DNA of 64,000 bases, taken from contig NC_058159.1 of NCBI RefSeq assembly GCF_020080835.1, positions 18,262,474 to 18,326,473 of the forward strand, read 5' to 3'. The position numbers and the translations under genes are program-made. This DNA comes from Cotesia glomerata. Its lineage: Eukaryota > Arthropoda > Insecta > Hymenoptera > Braconidae. Of the stretch, positions 1-14,328 are shown one piece after another (positions within the stretch are counted from its first letter, which is position 1; every line of letters begins with the position of its first letter). The notes under the pieces are model-generated. The model ran no database searches. It was not told the origin of the DNA and saw nothing but the letters and a program-made list of their open reading frames with translations.

Positions 1-11
1 CCCCACCCTAA
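1..11 (-). promoter_or_regulatory. Polypurine tract (plus-strand primer site)
   Basis: On the minus strand the last window bases read TTAGGGTGGGG, a purine-rich run expected directly upstream of the 3' LTR. The predicted LTR start (TGTAACAGG) would follow just outside the window. Confidence 0.6.
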
Positions 12-61
12 CCATTACATGCTTGAACACAACTAACTAATTATAGGGATTCGAGCTTCGG

Positions 62-3000
62 TTATTCGTCGTTCTCGTCGCTCTCGGGTGCACGCTCAAC
101 TGAACGCAACGCTTTGACGTGCTGTCGTCCTGCTGGACGATTATTTTCACTCACTAGCTCATAAACAACCGGCGAAATTACTTTCGAGACGACGTACGTC
201 TCCTGCGAGTATTTACGCGCCAGTTTCGACGAAAAACGATCGGCCCCGCGTGACAACGTATGCTGTCGCACCCTCACGACGTCTCCTACCGCAAATCGTT
301 CATCTCGGTGATGACGATTATAATATCTAGCTTGTCGCTCAAAGCTTCGACCTAGGTTATCTGCAACTAAGTCGTGTAATTGCATTAAACGTCCAATACG
401 GTCCAACCACGCCGCGGTATCAGGACACGGAATATCAGTCGCACCTTCGATCAACTTCTGATAGTATTTCGGCGCACGCGGTTGCCACCCGTAATTCAAC
501 ATCGCTGGGGAAACGTGCAGCGAACTATGTACAGCGGTGTTATACGCATGCCTAAATTCATGGACATGTTCGTCCGACGCTCGGTGATCTAACTCAACGA
601 AAGAGATGATCATCGTCTTCAAAACGCGATTTACTCGTTCGACGGGGTTCGCTTGCGCATGATACGGCGGTGTACGCGAATGATGAATACCATAAGCTTT
701 AGCTACCTCATCTACCAGCTTATTCACAAACTCTGTGCCGTTATCAGTCAAAATTACTTCCGGACATCGGAAACGATGAACGATGAGTTTATCAAACTCC
801 CAAATTATCGTTGGTCCATCAGCCTTTTTAATTGGGCATAATTCGATCCACTTCGTAAATAAATCTTGGAACACCACCATGTATTTACATTTTGCATGAC
901 TAAGTGGAAATTCCATACAATCGATAGCAACCACTGTCCATGGTGTGTTCACAATTCGTCGATACATCAGCCCCGTAGCTGGTTGTTGCGACACTTTCGA
1001 CGTCTGGCTAACATCGCAATCGGCGATGTAACGTCGCACGTCTTCGTCCAGCCCTGGCCAATAGTAATCCACTTTAATTCGTGACACCGTTTTCTCAATA
1101 CCTAAATGACCTGCATCAGGTGGATCATGGTTTTCTTCGATGATTCCCTGATGTGCGGCCTTCGGTGGAACTAATTTCCAGGCATCCAAGTCCTCAACGA
1201 CGCTCGATACAAGGGAGTTCGGCATATGTCTGTACACACGCTCCTCTTCTACACGCCAGTCCTTGTATTTCGTCGGAAAAGCTAATATATCGCGTTTTCG
1301 TCGCGAGTACCAATCGTCGACGACTTCAGCAGCAGGTACTTCGTCAGCCTGCTCTCGCAATTCGTCAATTGCCATGATTTCATCGCAGTATTCCGGTTCG
1401 TCAGGTTCAAACATTCGTGATAACGCGTCAGGCACGTCGTTTAATGAACCCTTTCGATACTCGATCGGAAACTGGTACTCGGCCAAACGCATCGCCCATC
1501 GACTCAGTCTCGGCGTCTTACTTTTCAGATCACGTAACCAACGAAGACTACTGTGATCAGTAATAACTTTAAATCGATATCCTTCGAGATATCGTCGAAA
1601 ATGCTCACATGCCCACAGAACTGCGAGGCACTCGCGCTCAGTCGCTGAATAATTTCGCTCGGCTTTATTCATGACGCGACTCGCGTATGCTACAACTCGC
1701 TCACCATCTTCATGTTCTTGAGTTAAAACAGCTCCAAGGCCAGTTGCGCTCGCGTCAGTTTGCAACACGAATGTCTTTGAGTAATCTGGACATGCCAGCA
1801 CTGGTGCTGTCGCCAAAGCCAATTTCAACGCTTCAAAAGCCATCTCTTGTTCTGCGGTCCAGGTCCATCTGACCTTTTTACTCGTTAAACGCGTCAACGG
1901 CTCAGCTATCGTCGCGAAATCAGGTATAAAACGTCGATACCACGAGGCCATTCCTAGAAATCTTCGCATTTTCTTCAACGTTGTCGGCCTCGGGAACTCA
2001 AGCATCGGTTTTATACGCTCTTGATCTACTAATAAACCCTTCTCGTTCACGCGATAACTCAAATAACGGACCTCATTCGTACAGAATTCACATTTATCAG
2101 CATTTATCTTTAGATTCGCGGCTTTTAGACCGTCGAAGACTTCGTCAAGCACCTCCAAGTGCTCCTCAAACGTCTCGGTGACGATAATCAAGTCGTCAAG
2201 GTATCCAAATACCTTCATACCACGTCGTTGTCCCAACATTTTGTCAATTAGACGCTGGAAATGCGGCGGCGCTCCAGCAAGGCCAAACGGCATGCCTACA
2301 TACTGGAACATACCCCTTCCGGGTACACAAAACGCCGTATACTCTCGACTTGCAGGGTCGAGTTTCACCTGGTGATACGCATGTTTCAAATCTACTTTTG
2401 AAATAAACTTCGCACCACTCAATTGGTCCAAGATCCATGTCATCAGCGGCAATGGATACGCACATGGCTTAGAAATGGCATTTAATCGTCGGAAATCCAG
2501 GCACATTCGGTACTCGCCTGTCGATTTCTTTACCATGATGACTGGATTACACCAAGCACTCGTCGAAGGCTCAATTATGCCCGCCGCAAGTAGATCGTCC
2601 ACTTGCCGGCACATTTCTGCCTCAATAATCGGAGAAGTCGGATAATTACGCTGTCGAATCGATTCATTACCCTGCACGTCGATTTCATGGGTCATAAGAT
2701 TCGTAAACGTCGTTTCCCCGGTATAATTCACGTCAGGCAATCGTCGTGTCAGTAATTCATCTAACGCTGCTTGCTGATCCGGGGTTATCTCGACTATTGC
2801 CGCTATTTCCTCCTCGATGAGGTACTCTTTCGCGTTCCAATCATAAATTTCGCCCTCGCGTCGAGTCCACCATCGCTCAGAACCCGCATCGTAGCAAATA
2901 CCAAACGCAATTATCGCATCCATTCCTAATATCATCTCGTACTTCAACTTCGGGATGACACGAACCTCGATCGGCATGATTTCGTCGTTAATCGCAAGCG

Positions 3001-3736
3001 GCAGTGTTATCAACGATTGTACTGACACCATCGAACCATCCGCAACTGCTGCTGAGTTTCGTGGTGCGGGCCTCACTCGAGCACCACACCCATAGACCCA
3101 ATTCAACTCGTCAACTTCTCTGACGCACGTCATCGTCGAACCAGTGTCTAACAAAGCCTTAAGTTCCCTCCCGCCTATCCTAACATCGATAAAGGGTCTT
3201 ACGTCGTCACCCTCGGATTGCATAGGACATACTTCGTCGGCTAAGTCAAGAAAACTTCGCTCACGCTCATCAATCGGTACGCAAATCCACTGATGGATCG
3301 GCCAATCAGCTTCTTGATGTTCGCGCGAGCAGTAAAACACATTCTTGCACCCCCCACATCGCCATAATTTGCCTTCTGCGCCACAAATGCCACAGAAATG
3401 ACGTTGTCGCAAAAGGTCTTCTTCTGTTATCGTCGGTGGTTTCACGTCACATCCAGGTGAAGAACCAGCATCCGAGGACTGATTCACGGGCCTGCAAGGC
3501 TCGATGTCGATGTTGAATATGTCTGGCAACGGTTCGTTCGACATCTCGGCTTCAACATCAATCATCGGCCCATTTACGTCGCGGGAAATCAGTTCTGGAC
3601 CCGTCCTTACTGATTCCCGACGTCGTTTTCCGGCCGATTGTATTCGAAGAACATCATACAACACGTGCATCCAGGCGTCGGTTCTGTTCGCGTTCCACAA
3701 CCGAAACAGAACTTCGCTTGTCTTGCCTCGGTACAA
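62..3736 (-). CDS. pol: Gypsy Pol polyprotein: MYND finger, protease, reverse transcriptase, RNase H, integrase
   Basis: This is a 1224-codon open frame, probably made as a Gag-Pol fusion because it overlaps gag by 130 bases in the -1 frame; the first Met is unlikely to be a true start. Order: a MYND-type Cys/His cluster (residues about 115-152, with His140 where Cys is usual), aspartic protease (DTGS about 197-200), reverse transcriptase (motif A with VDLKHAYHQ; YLDD about 512-515), RNase H (TDAS, then TERE and TDHSSL) and integrase (first Asp about 939, Asp about 998 in LTDNGTEF, Glu about 1032 in NPVERVNR). In the integrase HHCC finger the last Cys is Ser910 (CDVS instead of CxxC), which probably weakens it. 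No chromodomain is seen after the integrase. The enzymes would copy the element RNA in cytoplasmic particles and insert the cDNA in the nucleus. A MYND finger ahead of the protease is not a standard part of gypsy Pol. Confidence 0.95.
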   Translation of the reverse strand: MYRGKTSEVLFRLWNANRTDAWMHVLYDVLRIQSAGKRRRESVRTGPELISRDVNGPMIDVEAEMSNEPLPDIFNIDIEPCRPVNQSSDAGSSPGCDVKPPTITEEDLLRQRHFCGICGAEGKLWRCGGCKNVFYCSREHQEADWPIHQWICVPIDERERSFLDLADEVCPMQSEGDDVRPFIDVRIGGRELKALLDTGSTMTCVREVDELNWVYGCGARVRPAPRNSAAVADGSMVSVQSLITLPLAINDEIMPIEVRVIPKLKYEMILGMDAIIAFGICYDAGSERWWTRREGEIYDWNAKEYLIEEEIAAIVEITPDQQAALDELLTRRLPDVNYTGETTFTNLMTHEIDVQGNESIRQRNYPTSPIIEAEMCRQVDDLLAAGIIEPSTSAWCNPVIMVKKSTGEYRMCLDFRRLNAISKPCAYPLPLMTWILDQLSGAKFISKVDLKHAYHQVKLDPASREYTAFCVPGRGMFQYVGMPFGLAGAPPHFQRLIDKMLGQRRGMKVFGYLDDLIIVTETFEEHLEVLDEVFDGLKAANLKINADKCEFCTNEVRYLSYRVNEKGLLVDQERIKPMLEFPRPTTLKKMRRFLGMASWYRRFIPDFATIAEPLTRLTSKKVRWTWTAEQEMAFEALKLALATAPVLACPDYSKTFVLQTDASATGLGAVLTQEHEDGERVVAYASRVMNKAERNYSATERECLAVLWACEHFRRYLEGYRFKVITDHSSLRWLRDLKSKTPRLSRWAMRLAEYQFPIEYRKGSLNDVPDALSRMFEPDEPEYCDEIMAIDELREQADEVPAAEVVDDWYSRRKRDILAFPTKYKDWRVEEERVYRHMPNSLVSSVVEDLDAWKLVPPKAAHQGIIEENHDPPDAGHLGIEKTVSRIKVDYYWPGLDEDVRRYIADCDVSQTSKVSQQPATGLMYRRIVNTPWTVVAIDCMEFPLSHAKCKYMVVFQDLFTKWIELCPIKKADGPTIIWEFDKLIVHRFRCPEVILTDNGTEFVNKLVDEVAKAYGIHHSRTPPYHAQANPVERVNRVLKTMIISFVELDHRASDEHVHEFRHAYNTAVHSSLHVSPAMLNYGWQPRAPKYYQKLIEGATDIPCPDTAAWLDRIGRLMQLHDLVADNLGRSFERQARYYNRHHRDERFAVGDVVRVRQHTLSRGADRFSSKLARKYSQETYVVSKVISPVVYELVSENNRPAGRQHVKALRSVERAPESDENDE

Positions 3737-5763
3737 CTACGCCATCCGTGATCCGTCGAGAAGAAATTGAAGCATTTGCCCCAGAGATCACGACATACTG
3801 GCGGCCTGGGTTTACCCTGCTTTGGGCTCGAACGACCGTTCGATGGGCCCTGGTAGCCTCGCTGAGCTCTATCGTTGTTTGGAGACCCAGAAGACGATCC
3901 TTGGTTCGCATTCACCGACGCTTGCGAATTCATCGCAGCAACCTGATCATTCAACTGATCCGCGTTGTTCGATTTGTTCGACTTATTCTGCTTCTTTCTA
4001 TTCTTCTTTGCATCCTGGGGAGGACTCGATACAGCAGCAACCTGACCAACAGTACGTCTCTTCGTTTCGTACTTTTCAGGTTGGTAGGCATACTCTGGAA
4101 CGACGCTCTGTTCTACGGGTACCGGCTCACGTCGTTGAAGGCGATTGCGGGGAATATCAACCGCTCGTACGTGCTCATACAACTCTTCAAAAGTGTTAAA
4201 GTCGTACCGCTCGAACTTCTGATGGTATTCCGGGCGTAAACCATTATATGCGAAATCCAATTGATCCTTCAACGGCAATGGATCGTCTACTCGCGACCAA
4301 AGCGCTATTACGGCGTCTAGGAAGTCTAATCCCATCTCAAGCTTCCCTTGAGTACGCGTAATAACTTCCCATTTAATCCTGCATCCGACCGATGGCTCTC
4401 CAAAACGTCGACGCAACTCTGATCTGAACTGGGAATACGATGATACACGATGTTTCATGTGTGACCACCACGTTTTGGCCACATCTGACAGCAATAACGG
4501 TAATATTGCCAACGCATCCGCATCCGTCATCCCACACGTCGTCAAACATTCATCCAACCTATTCAAAAACGATTCTACGCGCGCGCTGCCTAACCCGGAG
4601 AACTTCAGGTTCCATTTCGACACTCTCTCATACATCGCTGGTTGGTAATGTGGTCCACCACCCATTCCAGACAGCACACAGTGCTCACTGTGTGAATGAT
4701 GAGGTGAATTCGCACCCAGTGGTGCCACCCCTGGTGCAAATGTCACATTGTGTGCCGGCAAATGTGTCGAATTTGCTGCAGGCCTCAGAAGTCCCTCATT
4801 TAGGATGTTTCGTCGCCTAGAGCCCGGGATTGGACGCTCCAGCGGCACCGTCGTCATCCTCGGGCGCTGAATATTAATCCCGTGGTGCGTCCCGTATGAT
4901 GTACATCCATTGACGTCCACATGTACTGCTCCTAGAGCTAATGTCGTCCAGGTCGTCGTCGTGTTGCTCGTGGTCGTCGCCGTGATAATTGTCGACCGCG
5001 GTATCGTGTTGTTCGCTGTCGACCAACCTGTCATTGCGATAGATCGGGGCGTCGTCCTCGGTTGGCGTCGCTGCTCTCTCTCAAACGCGTTCAGAAGCTG
5101 TCTGTCGGGTATCGCCTGGTCCTCTTGTGTCCAGACTGTGTTCGGAAACCGCTTCAGACGCAAGCACCGATGCAGCCGGTCACGAATCACCGCAGTACTA
5201 CCTATCGGGTTAGCATTCATCGTCACGAGGATCTCCTGCACCTGCAGGGGTGACGCGTCCGCGATCCAGTCATACTGCCCGCTTGACCCGCTCGATCCTC
5301 CCATCGATCCATTACGTTCTTCAATCGCGGCTAACTCGTCTTGCACTACACCCTCACGAATTGCCAGCTGCGCGAGCTGATCCGCCAAGTTGCGCTGAGC
5401 CGCTTCCAGTCGCAGTCGTTCCGCGCTTACCTCCTCCCTGCGTGCCAAATACCATTCGTACGACTCATTCTCATCAACGGCGTTCGGAGGTCTCGGAATA
5501 CGACGTCGAGGTATCAATGGTGGGCCGAATGCACTGGCGCTGCTCGTCATCGGTGTAATCCTTTGTGACATGGTGTACGTCGGACTACTTGTTTGTACTG
5601 TCGTACTCGTCGTGCTAATTCCCTGCCCTGGGACAGTTGTCACAATATTCGCCTCCTCCCGATTATTCTGTCGCGTTGAATTATCTACGATCTGATCCCA
5701 TGTCATCATGGACTCATTTCTCATTCCATCAGTCGGGGTCGATTTCCCGTCTCGCTCACTCAT
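3607..5763 (-). CDS. gag: Gypsy Gag structural protein with coiled coil and SAP-like motif
   Basis: The frame has 718 codons from an ATG 64 bases inside the PBS. Residues 1-95 are Ser/Thr-rich and disordered-looking; 100-150 form a charged heptad-like coiled coil; 168-205 resemble a SAP helix-extension-helix (SPLQVQEILV then STAVIRDRL); about 385-530 match the retrotransposon Gag capsid-like fold (WNLKF, FLNRLDECL, AKTWWSHM, FRSELRRRF, LRPEY). A Lys/Asn/Gln-rich linker precedes a terminal Cys cluster. The first knuckle is degenerate: CFNF stands where CxxC is expected, although a second pair CFGC remains. It forms the particle shell and binds RNA. The stop at 3607 lies inside pol, so a -1 frameshift in 3607-3736 would give Gag-Pol. 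A run CGGAAAAC close to the stop is a possible but non-canonical slip site. Confidence 0.92.
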   Translation of the reverse strand: MSERDGKSTPTDGMRNESMMTWDQIVDNSTRQNNREEANIVTTVPGQGISTTSTTVQTSSPTYTMSQRITPMTSSASAFGPPLIPRRRIPRPPNAVDENESYEWYLARREEVSAERLRLEAAQRNLADQLAQLAIREGVVQDELAAIEERNGSMGGSSGSSGQYDWIADASPLQVQEILVTMNANPIGSTAVIRDRLHRCLRLKRFPNTVWTQEDQAIPDRQLLNAFEREQRRQPRTTPRSIAMTGWSTANNTIPRSTIITATTTSNTTTTWTTLALGAVHVDVNGCTSYGTHHGINIQRPRMTTVPLERPIPGSRRRNILNEGLLRPAANSTHLPAHNVTFAPGVAPLGANSPHHSHSEHCVLSGMGGGPHYQPAMYERVSKWNLKFSGLGSARVESFLNRLDECLTTCGMTDADALAILPLLLSDVAKTWWSHMKHRVSSYSQFRSELRRRFGEPSVGCRIKWEVITRTQGKLEMGLDFLDAVIALWSRVDDPLPLKDQLDFAYNGLRPEYHQKFERYDFNTFEELYEHVRAVDIPRNRLQRREPVPVEQSVVPEYAYQPEKYETKRRTVGQVAAVSSPPQDAKKNRKKQNKSNKSNNADQLNDQVAAMNSQASVNANQGSSSGSPNNDRAQRGYQGPSNGRSSPKQGKPRPPVCRDLWGKCFNFFSTDHGWRSCTEARQAKFCFGCGTRTEPTPGCTCCMMFFEYNRPENDVGNQ

Positions 5764-5827
5764 ACTGCCGATTAACTAACCTACGTTCTAATTTAATTAT
5801 AACGCGTCGTAATTTGCCCTTTTGTGT

Positions 5828-5845
5828 GCCCCACGTTGGGCGCCA
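5828..5845 (-). promoter_or_regulatory. Primer-binding site, tRNA-Lys
   Basis: The minus strand reads TGGCGCCCAACGTGGGGC, 18 bases fully complementary to the 3' end of an insect tRNA-Lys(CUU) including CCA, as I recall that tRNA. It directly abuts the LTR, as expected for minus-strand DNA priming. Confidence 0.88.
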
Positions 5846-8312
5846 AATTATATAACGGGTATTTTCGTCCCCGTGCGTTAGCGAGGACGAAGTCCGAAAA
5901 TAAATAATCTGGCCTACCTGCTTATCTGTTGTTGGGCGCCAGGAGCTTTGCTCCGATCACGTCGATTTCCGGCTACTCCGGTCCGGGACTCTCTTCGTCG
6001 GGTGGCGGGCCTTAAGGGTACGACTTAATTATAGAGGAACGGGGAAAGTATTCGGGATTGCTCGCAATTAAAAAAAAAATTAATAGAGCAATTTAAAATT
6101 ATAAATTTATTAACAATAAATAAACGATTGGTTCAGAATGACAATCAAGAAAAGAAACGCACGGAAAATTAATAACAATAATAATCGTCGACGCTGTCGT
6201 CGATTCGCAGTTCGCAACCCGAACACGGAAAAGTTCAAAGTCGCCGCAATAGCAATAATGAGTTACTCGTAATAACCCACTCAATACTCACTCGCTAAAT
6301 ACTCAAAAAAAATTATAATGAGCCTTTCGCTCAGCCCAATTAATGACCATCGACAAAAAAAATTAAATCGGTGCTTAAATTAATTAACGGCGATTAATTA
6401 ACTAAATAAAATAACAATCTTCGCTGAACTCACGTAAATACCATTAAGCAAGATAATAAACATAAATCGTTGCACCAATTCAGTTAATTTCAGTAAAGGA
6501 AACAAAAAAAAACAAATAATCTCTGCTAAATTCGGTTAATAGCAATTTGCTAACTCAGAGACATGAATCGAATCACCGGCGTTAATTAATGATGAGTGAT
6601 TAAAATTAACAACCATCAAAAAAAAATAAATCTCCGCTTGCTTTAGTAATAGCGACTAATTACATACGTAAACTCAATAATCGAGGCACCAAACTTCAAT
6701 TAAGAATAGCAAAATTGAAGTTCAAGATTTAACTAATTTATTCGCCGAATTTAATTAAACCTTAAATAATAATATTCAATCGTCGAATTTACTCAATAAT
6801 TAAATTAAATACAAAAAAAAAATTAAATAATAACTCAGTCCTCTGTCACTGATTCTCACACAGTTAAATTTTAATCTAAGTCCCAACTGCTCCGCTGAGA
6901 GTGGGCAACTTACGTCCGATTGCCTGCCTCGGACGCGGCAGCCGTTTCTCGGGTTCCCTCTCCGTAGGCGAACCTATTACTCAACGTAGGTAAATCGCAC
7001 GAACCCGAAGCTCGATCAATGGGTAATCGAACTCATCGATTACCCCGGGAGTACAAAAATCAACCAGTGTGATTATTCTAACGAACAATAATAATTTTTC
7101 GATCGTACACACACACCAATAAATTATGACGGTACCTAAATACCTCGTGGGATTATCTCGGCTGACTAACTCAACTTAGCCTTGACGTTCTTACACGATG
7201 ACTCGACTAGTGTCGAGTACAATTATTAATAAATAAAGTAGGATGTAATGAACACATCCAACTGTTTTAACTAACAAAATCGAATCCCACGAGCTATTTC
7301 TATTGAGACAAAACCACTCACCCTGGTCACAGCGTTGCCCTGAAGTTATTCCTGGGTTGTTTCTGCCACCAAGTCGCTCTCGGCTTCCACGTCGTACTCT
7401 TGGATACTGGCTTCCTCGAAGAAGACAATTATTGATCCTTCGGAACACGGACACGTCGACTAACAATCACCAAAAAACACGTCGTACTTTATGACGCTTT
7501 CGTCGAGTAATTAATTAGCAATAGCTACTTAATTTCGCCCTGCCTTTATTTTTTCGGCAAACCAAAATCAGCACAATACGTCGTGGCTAATAAAAAAAAA
7601 TCTACGTAACTTTCAACGCAAGAATTACTCAAGGATTTTCCCCAAAATAAATAACCAAAGAAAACTAAGTCGTAAAAACGTGTCTGCACACGGCAAGTCG
7701 GAAACGTGGAAAAAAGAAAAACATCAGCACGTGTCGCATTCTTTTCTCCCTCCCCTCTCTGCTGGGTCCGTCGTTAGCTGTGAACTCCAGAGATGGCGCC
7801 GTAAGTCCAATTTTCCGATATCGATATTTTGAATGATGTATTGGCGGGAGCATTGGAGCGCTCGACAGCTAGCTTTACCCTTCACGCATGCGTCGAGTGC
7901 TCACTTCGAGTTCCACTCAGTCCGTCGTTTCACTCGCTCTCGAGACAGCCATCCTTCCGTCGTTGATGATCTTGCAGGTTACCCACTTCGATGATCCTCG
8001 TTGTTTCTCTTCGCGGGTTCGTGGCCGGCGTCGTTAGTACCGTCACAATAATTAAGTACTTAAATCTACCCTAACGCTACTTACTTACTAAGTCAAATTA
8101 CATTTTATCGCATTAGATTTTGGTTTCGCGCGCAATCGAGCTTCGTTCGAGTTTCTACACGCGAGGGCGACTCGGGGGGCATAAAATAAAATAAATGGGC
8201 ATAAAATAAAATAAAAAAAGAACTCAATTAAATTTTCCTTTAAAATTAAATTCAAAAGGTAAAATTAGAGAAACAACACCTTAACAGGTGGCGCTAAAAG
8301 CGGCCTGTTACA
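5846..8312 (-). repeat. 5' LTR of the gypsy element (about 2.47 kb)
   Basis: On the minus strand this begins TGTAACAGGCC at 8312 and ends ...TATATAATT next to the PBS. It is long for a gypsy LTR. The middle (6050-6900) is AT-rich with many short A runs. A duplication of GCATAAAATAAAATAAA lies at 8179-8215. The portion at 5860-6040 (GGGCGCCAGG, then GGGTGGCGGGCC) resembles a fragment at 57946-58110. Short ORFs inside it are noise. The outer boundary rests on comparison with the repeat copy at 50817; the 3' LTR is not available to confirm it. Confidence 0.7.
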
Positions 8313-8815
8313 GGGTCTTGCTCAAGTTTATTTAAAAAGACATGGTTCAAGATTTATATATAACTAGCTCAAGACATCTTGTGCAAGAATATGAGACAAG
8401 TCTAAAGCAAGGTGCATTGAAAAACTTTCTGACGCATTTTTTGTACCAGAAACTCACAACAAAGACTTACCCATGACTTGCTCAAGATCCGTAATTCTCA
8501 GAAATCCACTGATTCTATAGTAAATAAAGGAGGGGTAGAATGACGCGAACGGTCATTCGAAAACATTTCATCTTGAGCAAATCTTGAGCAACTCTTGCAC
8601 AAGTATATTTATCATGCTTCTGGTGTCAGTCTTTCTCAAGACTTGAGCTATAATCTGGCCCAAAGTTCTTGTACAAGGCTTGTCAATTGAATTTGCTACA
8701 AGTATCTGGAACAAGGCCCATAGGTAGAAAAAGACACTAACAACTATCGAAATTGAGACCAGATTTGCTCAAGCCTTGAAAAAGATTGCTATATGGGTAG
8801 ATTGTTATATTGAAT
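8313..8815. repeat. Dispersed CTTGAGCAAG repeat, copy 1
   Basis: This is closely similar to 50817-51590 (shared GGGTCTTGCTCAAG, TTCAAGATTTATATATAACT, ACTCACAAC and CGAACGGTCATTCGAAAAC). It is rich in short inverted units of CTTGAGCAAG type. The gypsy LTR abuts its left side, so the retrotransposon landed in this repeat. Confidence 0.75.
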
Positions 8816-9870
8816 GTTTGTTTCAACCTATGAAAGACTTGTAATTTTAAATCATAATTAGTATATTTACATCTTATAAACTTGTAAATAGCAATTTAAT
8901 TATTTATATTTTTCTGTGATCAATTAAAACAACTTATCTAAGGATTATATTATATACAAGACATCTTATAAGCAAATTTTAATTGTTACTCAACAGTCAT
9001 TAAAATTAAATGAATGAAAATCTGTGATCAAAGTAACTTATTATTATAATTATTTTACTGTGGTAAATTAAAAAAGTTATTCTATTTATTAAGTTAGCTT
9101 ATAAGCAAATTTTAATTGTTACTTAAAAATTATTAAAATTAAATGAATGAAAATCTGTGATCAAAGTAACTTATTATTATAATTATTTTACTGTGGTAAA
9201 TTAAAAAAGTTATTCTATTTATTAAATTAGCTTATAAGCAAATTTTAATTGTTATTTAAAAAATGAAAATCTGTGATCAAAGTAACTTATTATTATTTTT
9301 ATTTTACTGTGGTAAATTAAAAAAGTTATTCTATTTATTAAATTAGCTTATAATCAAATTTTAATTATTTTTTAAAAATGATCAAAATTTGATAAATAAA
9401 TAACTGAGATTTGAGATCTTACTAATTTCTGTGATTAGATTAATTTATTAATCTCAGTTTATGATCAAATTAAAAACAAATTCTAAACGTTATGTAACAA
9501 TAATATTAAAACAAATATGTAAGAATAATCAATAAATACCAATTTAAATATGGTAATTATTTACGTATGTATTTGATTTGTTTTTATAATAAAAATTTTC
9601 ATAGAAAGTAGAAATAAACTTTGTTCTGGATACATGATATTTTACGAATTTATTTCATCCTTTTACTGATAATTTATAATTAAGAAATCATTATTCTGGA
9701 AAATTTTTATTAAAAATATATTTGATGTGAATTTCAACTTTACTAATAAACACAACAATAAAATAATTTACAATACAATTTTTATTTCTTCAAGTATATA
9801 ACTAAATTAATTATCATTGTAAATTTTATAATAATACATACACATTACACAATATATATATTTTAAATAC
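8816..9870. repeat. AT-rich spacer with a 133-bp tandem repeat (8965-9400)
   Basis: The unit CTTATAAGCAAATTTTAATT starts at 8965, 9098 and 9231, with a shortened unit at 9347, giving a 133-bp period and about 3.3 copies. Each unit carries TCTGTGATCAAAGTAACTTA and CTGTGGTAAATTAAAAAAG. The rest is AT-rich without coding potential. It lies 3' of the hAT transposase and may be its 3' subterminal region, but no matching TIR was found. Confidence 0.75.
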
Positions 9871-13634
<3,764 letters not shown>

Positions 13635-14328
13635 TTAATGCACTCATTTTGAGATAAAATTGAAAATTTAGATTATTTATTGCGAAAACTCTTGAAAGAC
13701 GGTTAGAATTTTAAAAATGTACAATGTCCAATGATAACGACCAGGTGGCATACAAATCGACGTATAATACCGGAATTTAAGTATTTTACGTAGTTTACGT
13801 AAAATACGTAGGAAACTGCTCGTTACGCGTAACTGCTCACCCCTGCATACGCTCATGGTTTACACAAATTAAAACTTATTTAACTGATGACGATCTACTT
13901 TTAATTGATTCAACCAGGATTTCTAATTTTGATGAAGCTGCTGTTTCATTGAATCCAAAGCCACCAACTGTTCTTGCTCCAAAAGGTTTGAAAAATGTAT
14001 ATAATGTTGTGAATAACAATGAAAAAGAAAATGTCACTGTGCTAGTAACAGCCAATGCAGCAGATACTCTTGCTCCGACTTGGTGCTATTTAGTGGAGAA
14101 AGTTTACCCAAAGATGTTATTAAGGTAGTACCAGCTAATTATAGTTTTGGTCACTCGGAAAATGGTTAGATGACAGCTAAAAATTTCTATGAGTACATAG
14201 CAAATGTTTTTTATCCGTGGTTGATAGACAAGAAAATAAAACAACCAATTATATTATATATTGATAGGCATTCTTCACACATTACTTTGCCATTAAGTGA
14301 ATTTTGTCGTGAGAAAAAAATTATCCTA

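Larger units (their letters stand above)
1..8312 (-). mobile_element. Ty3/gypsy LTR retrotransposon, nearly complete (3' LTR outside window)
   Basis: Read on the minus strand the order is 5' LTR (8312-5846), tRNA-Lys primer-binding site (5845-5828), gag (5763-3607), pol (3736-62) and a G-rich polypurine tract at bases 11-1. No env-like ORF follows pol. The 3' LTR should begin immediately left of base 1. The outer LTR edge was placed where similarity between 8313 onward and a second repeat copy at 50817 onward begins, and the minus-strand LTR then starts with TGTAACAGGCC. Both ORFs are open over their full length, so the insertion is fairly young, although gag and integrase zinc motifs have lost cysteines. 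PR-RT-RH-IN order and motifs make Ty3/gypsy assignment secure; the clade inside it is not assigned. Confidence 0.93.

Noticed and set aside
653..2375. Many plus-strand ORFs over 62-5763
   Set aside because: They are antisense shadows of gag and pol.
1..8312. Endogenous retrovirus or errantivirus with env
   Set aside because: No env-like ORF follows pol; the PPT comes within 50 bases of the pol stop.
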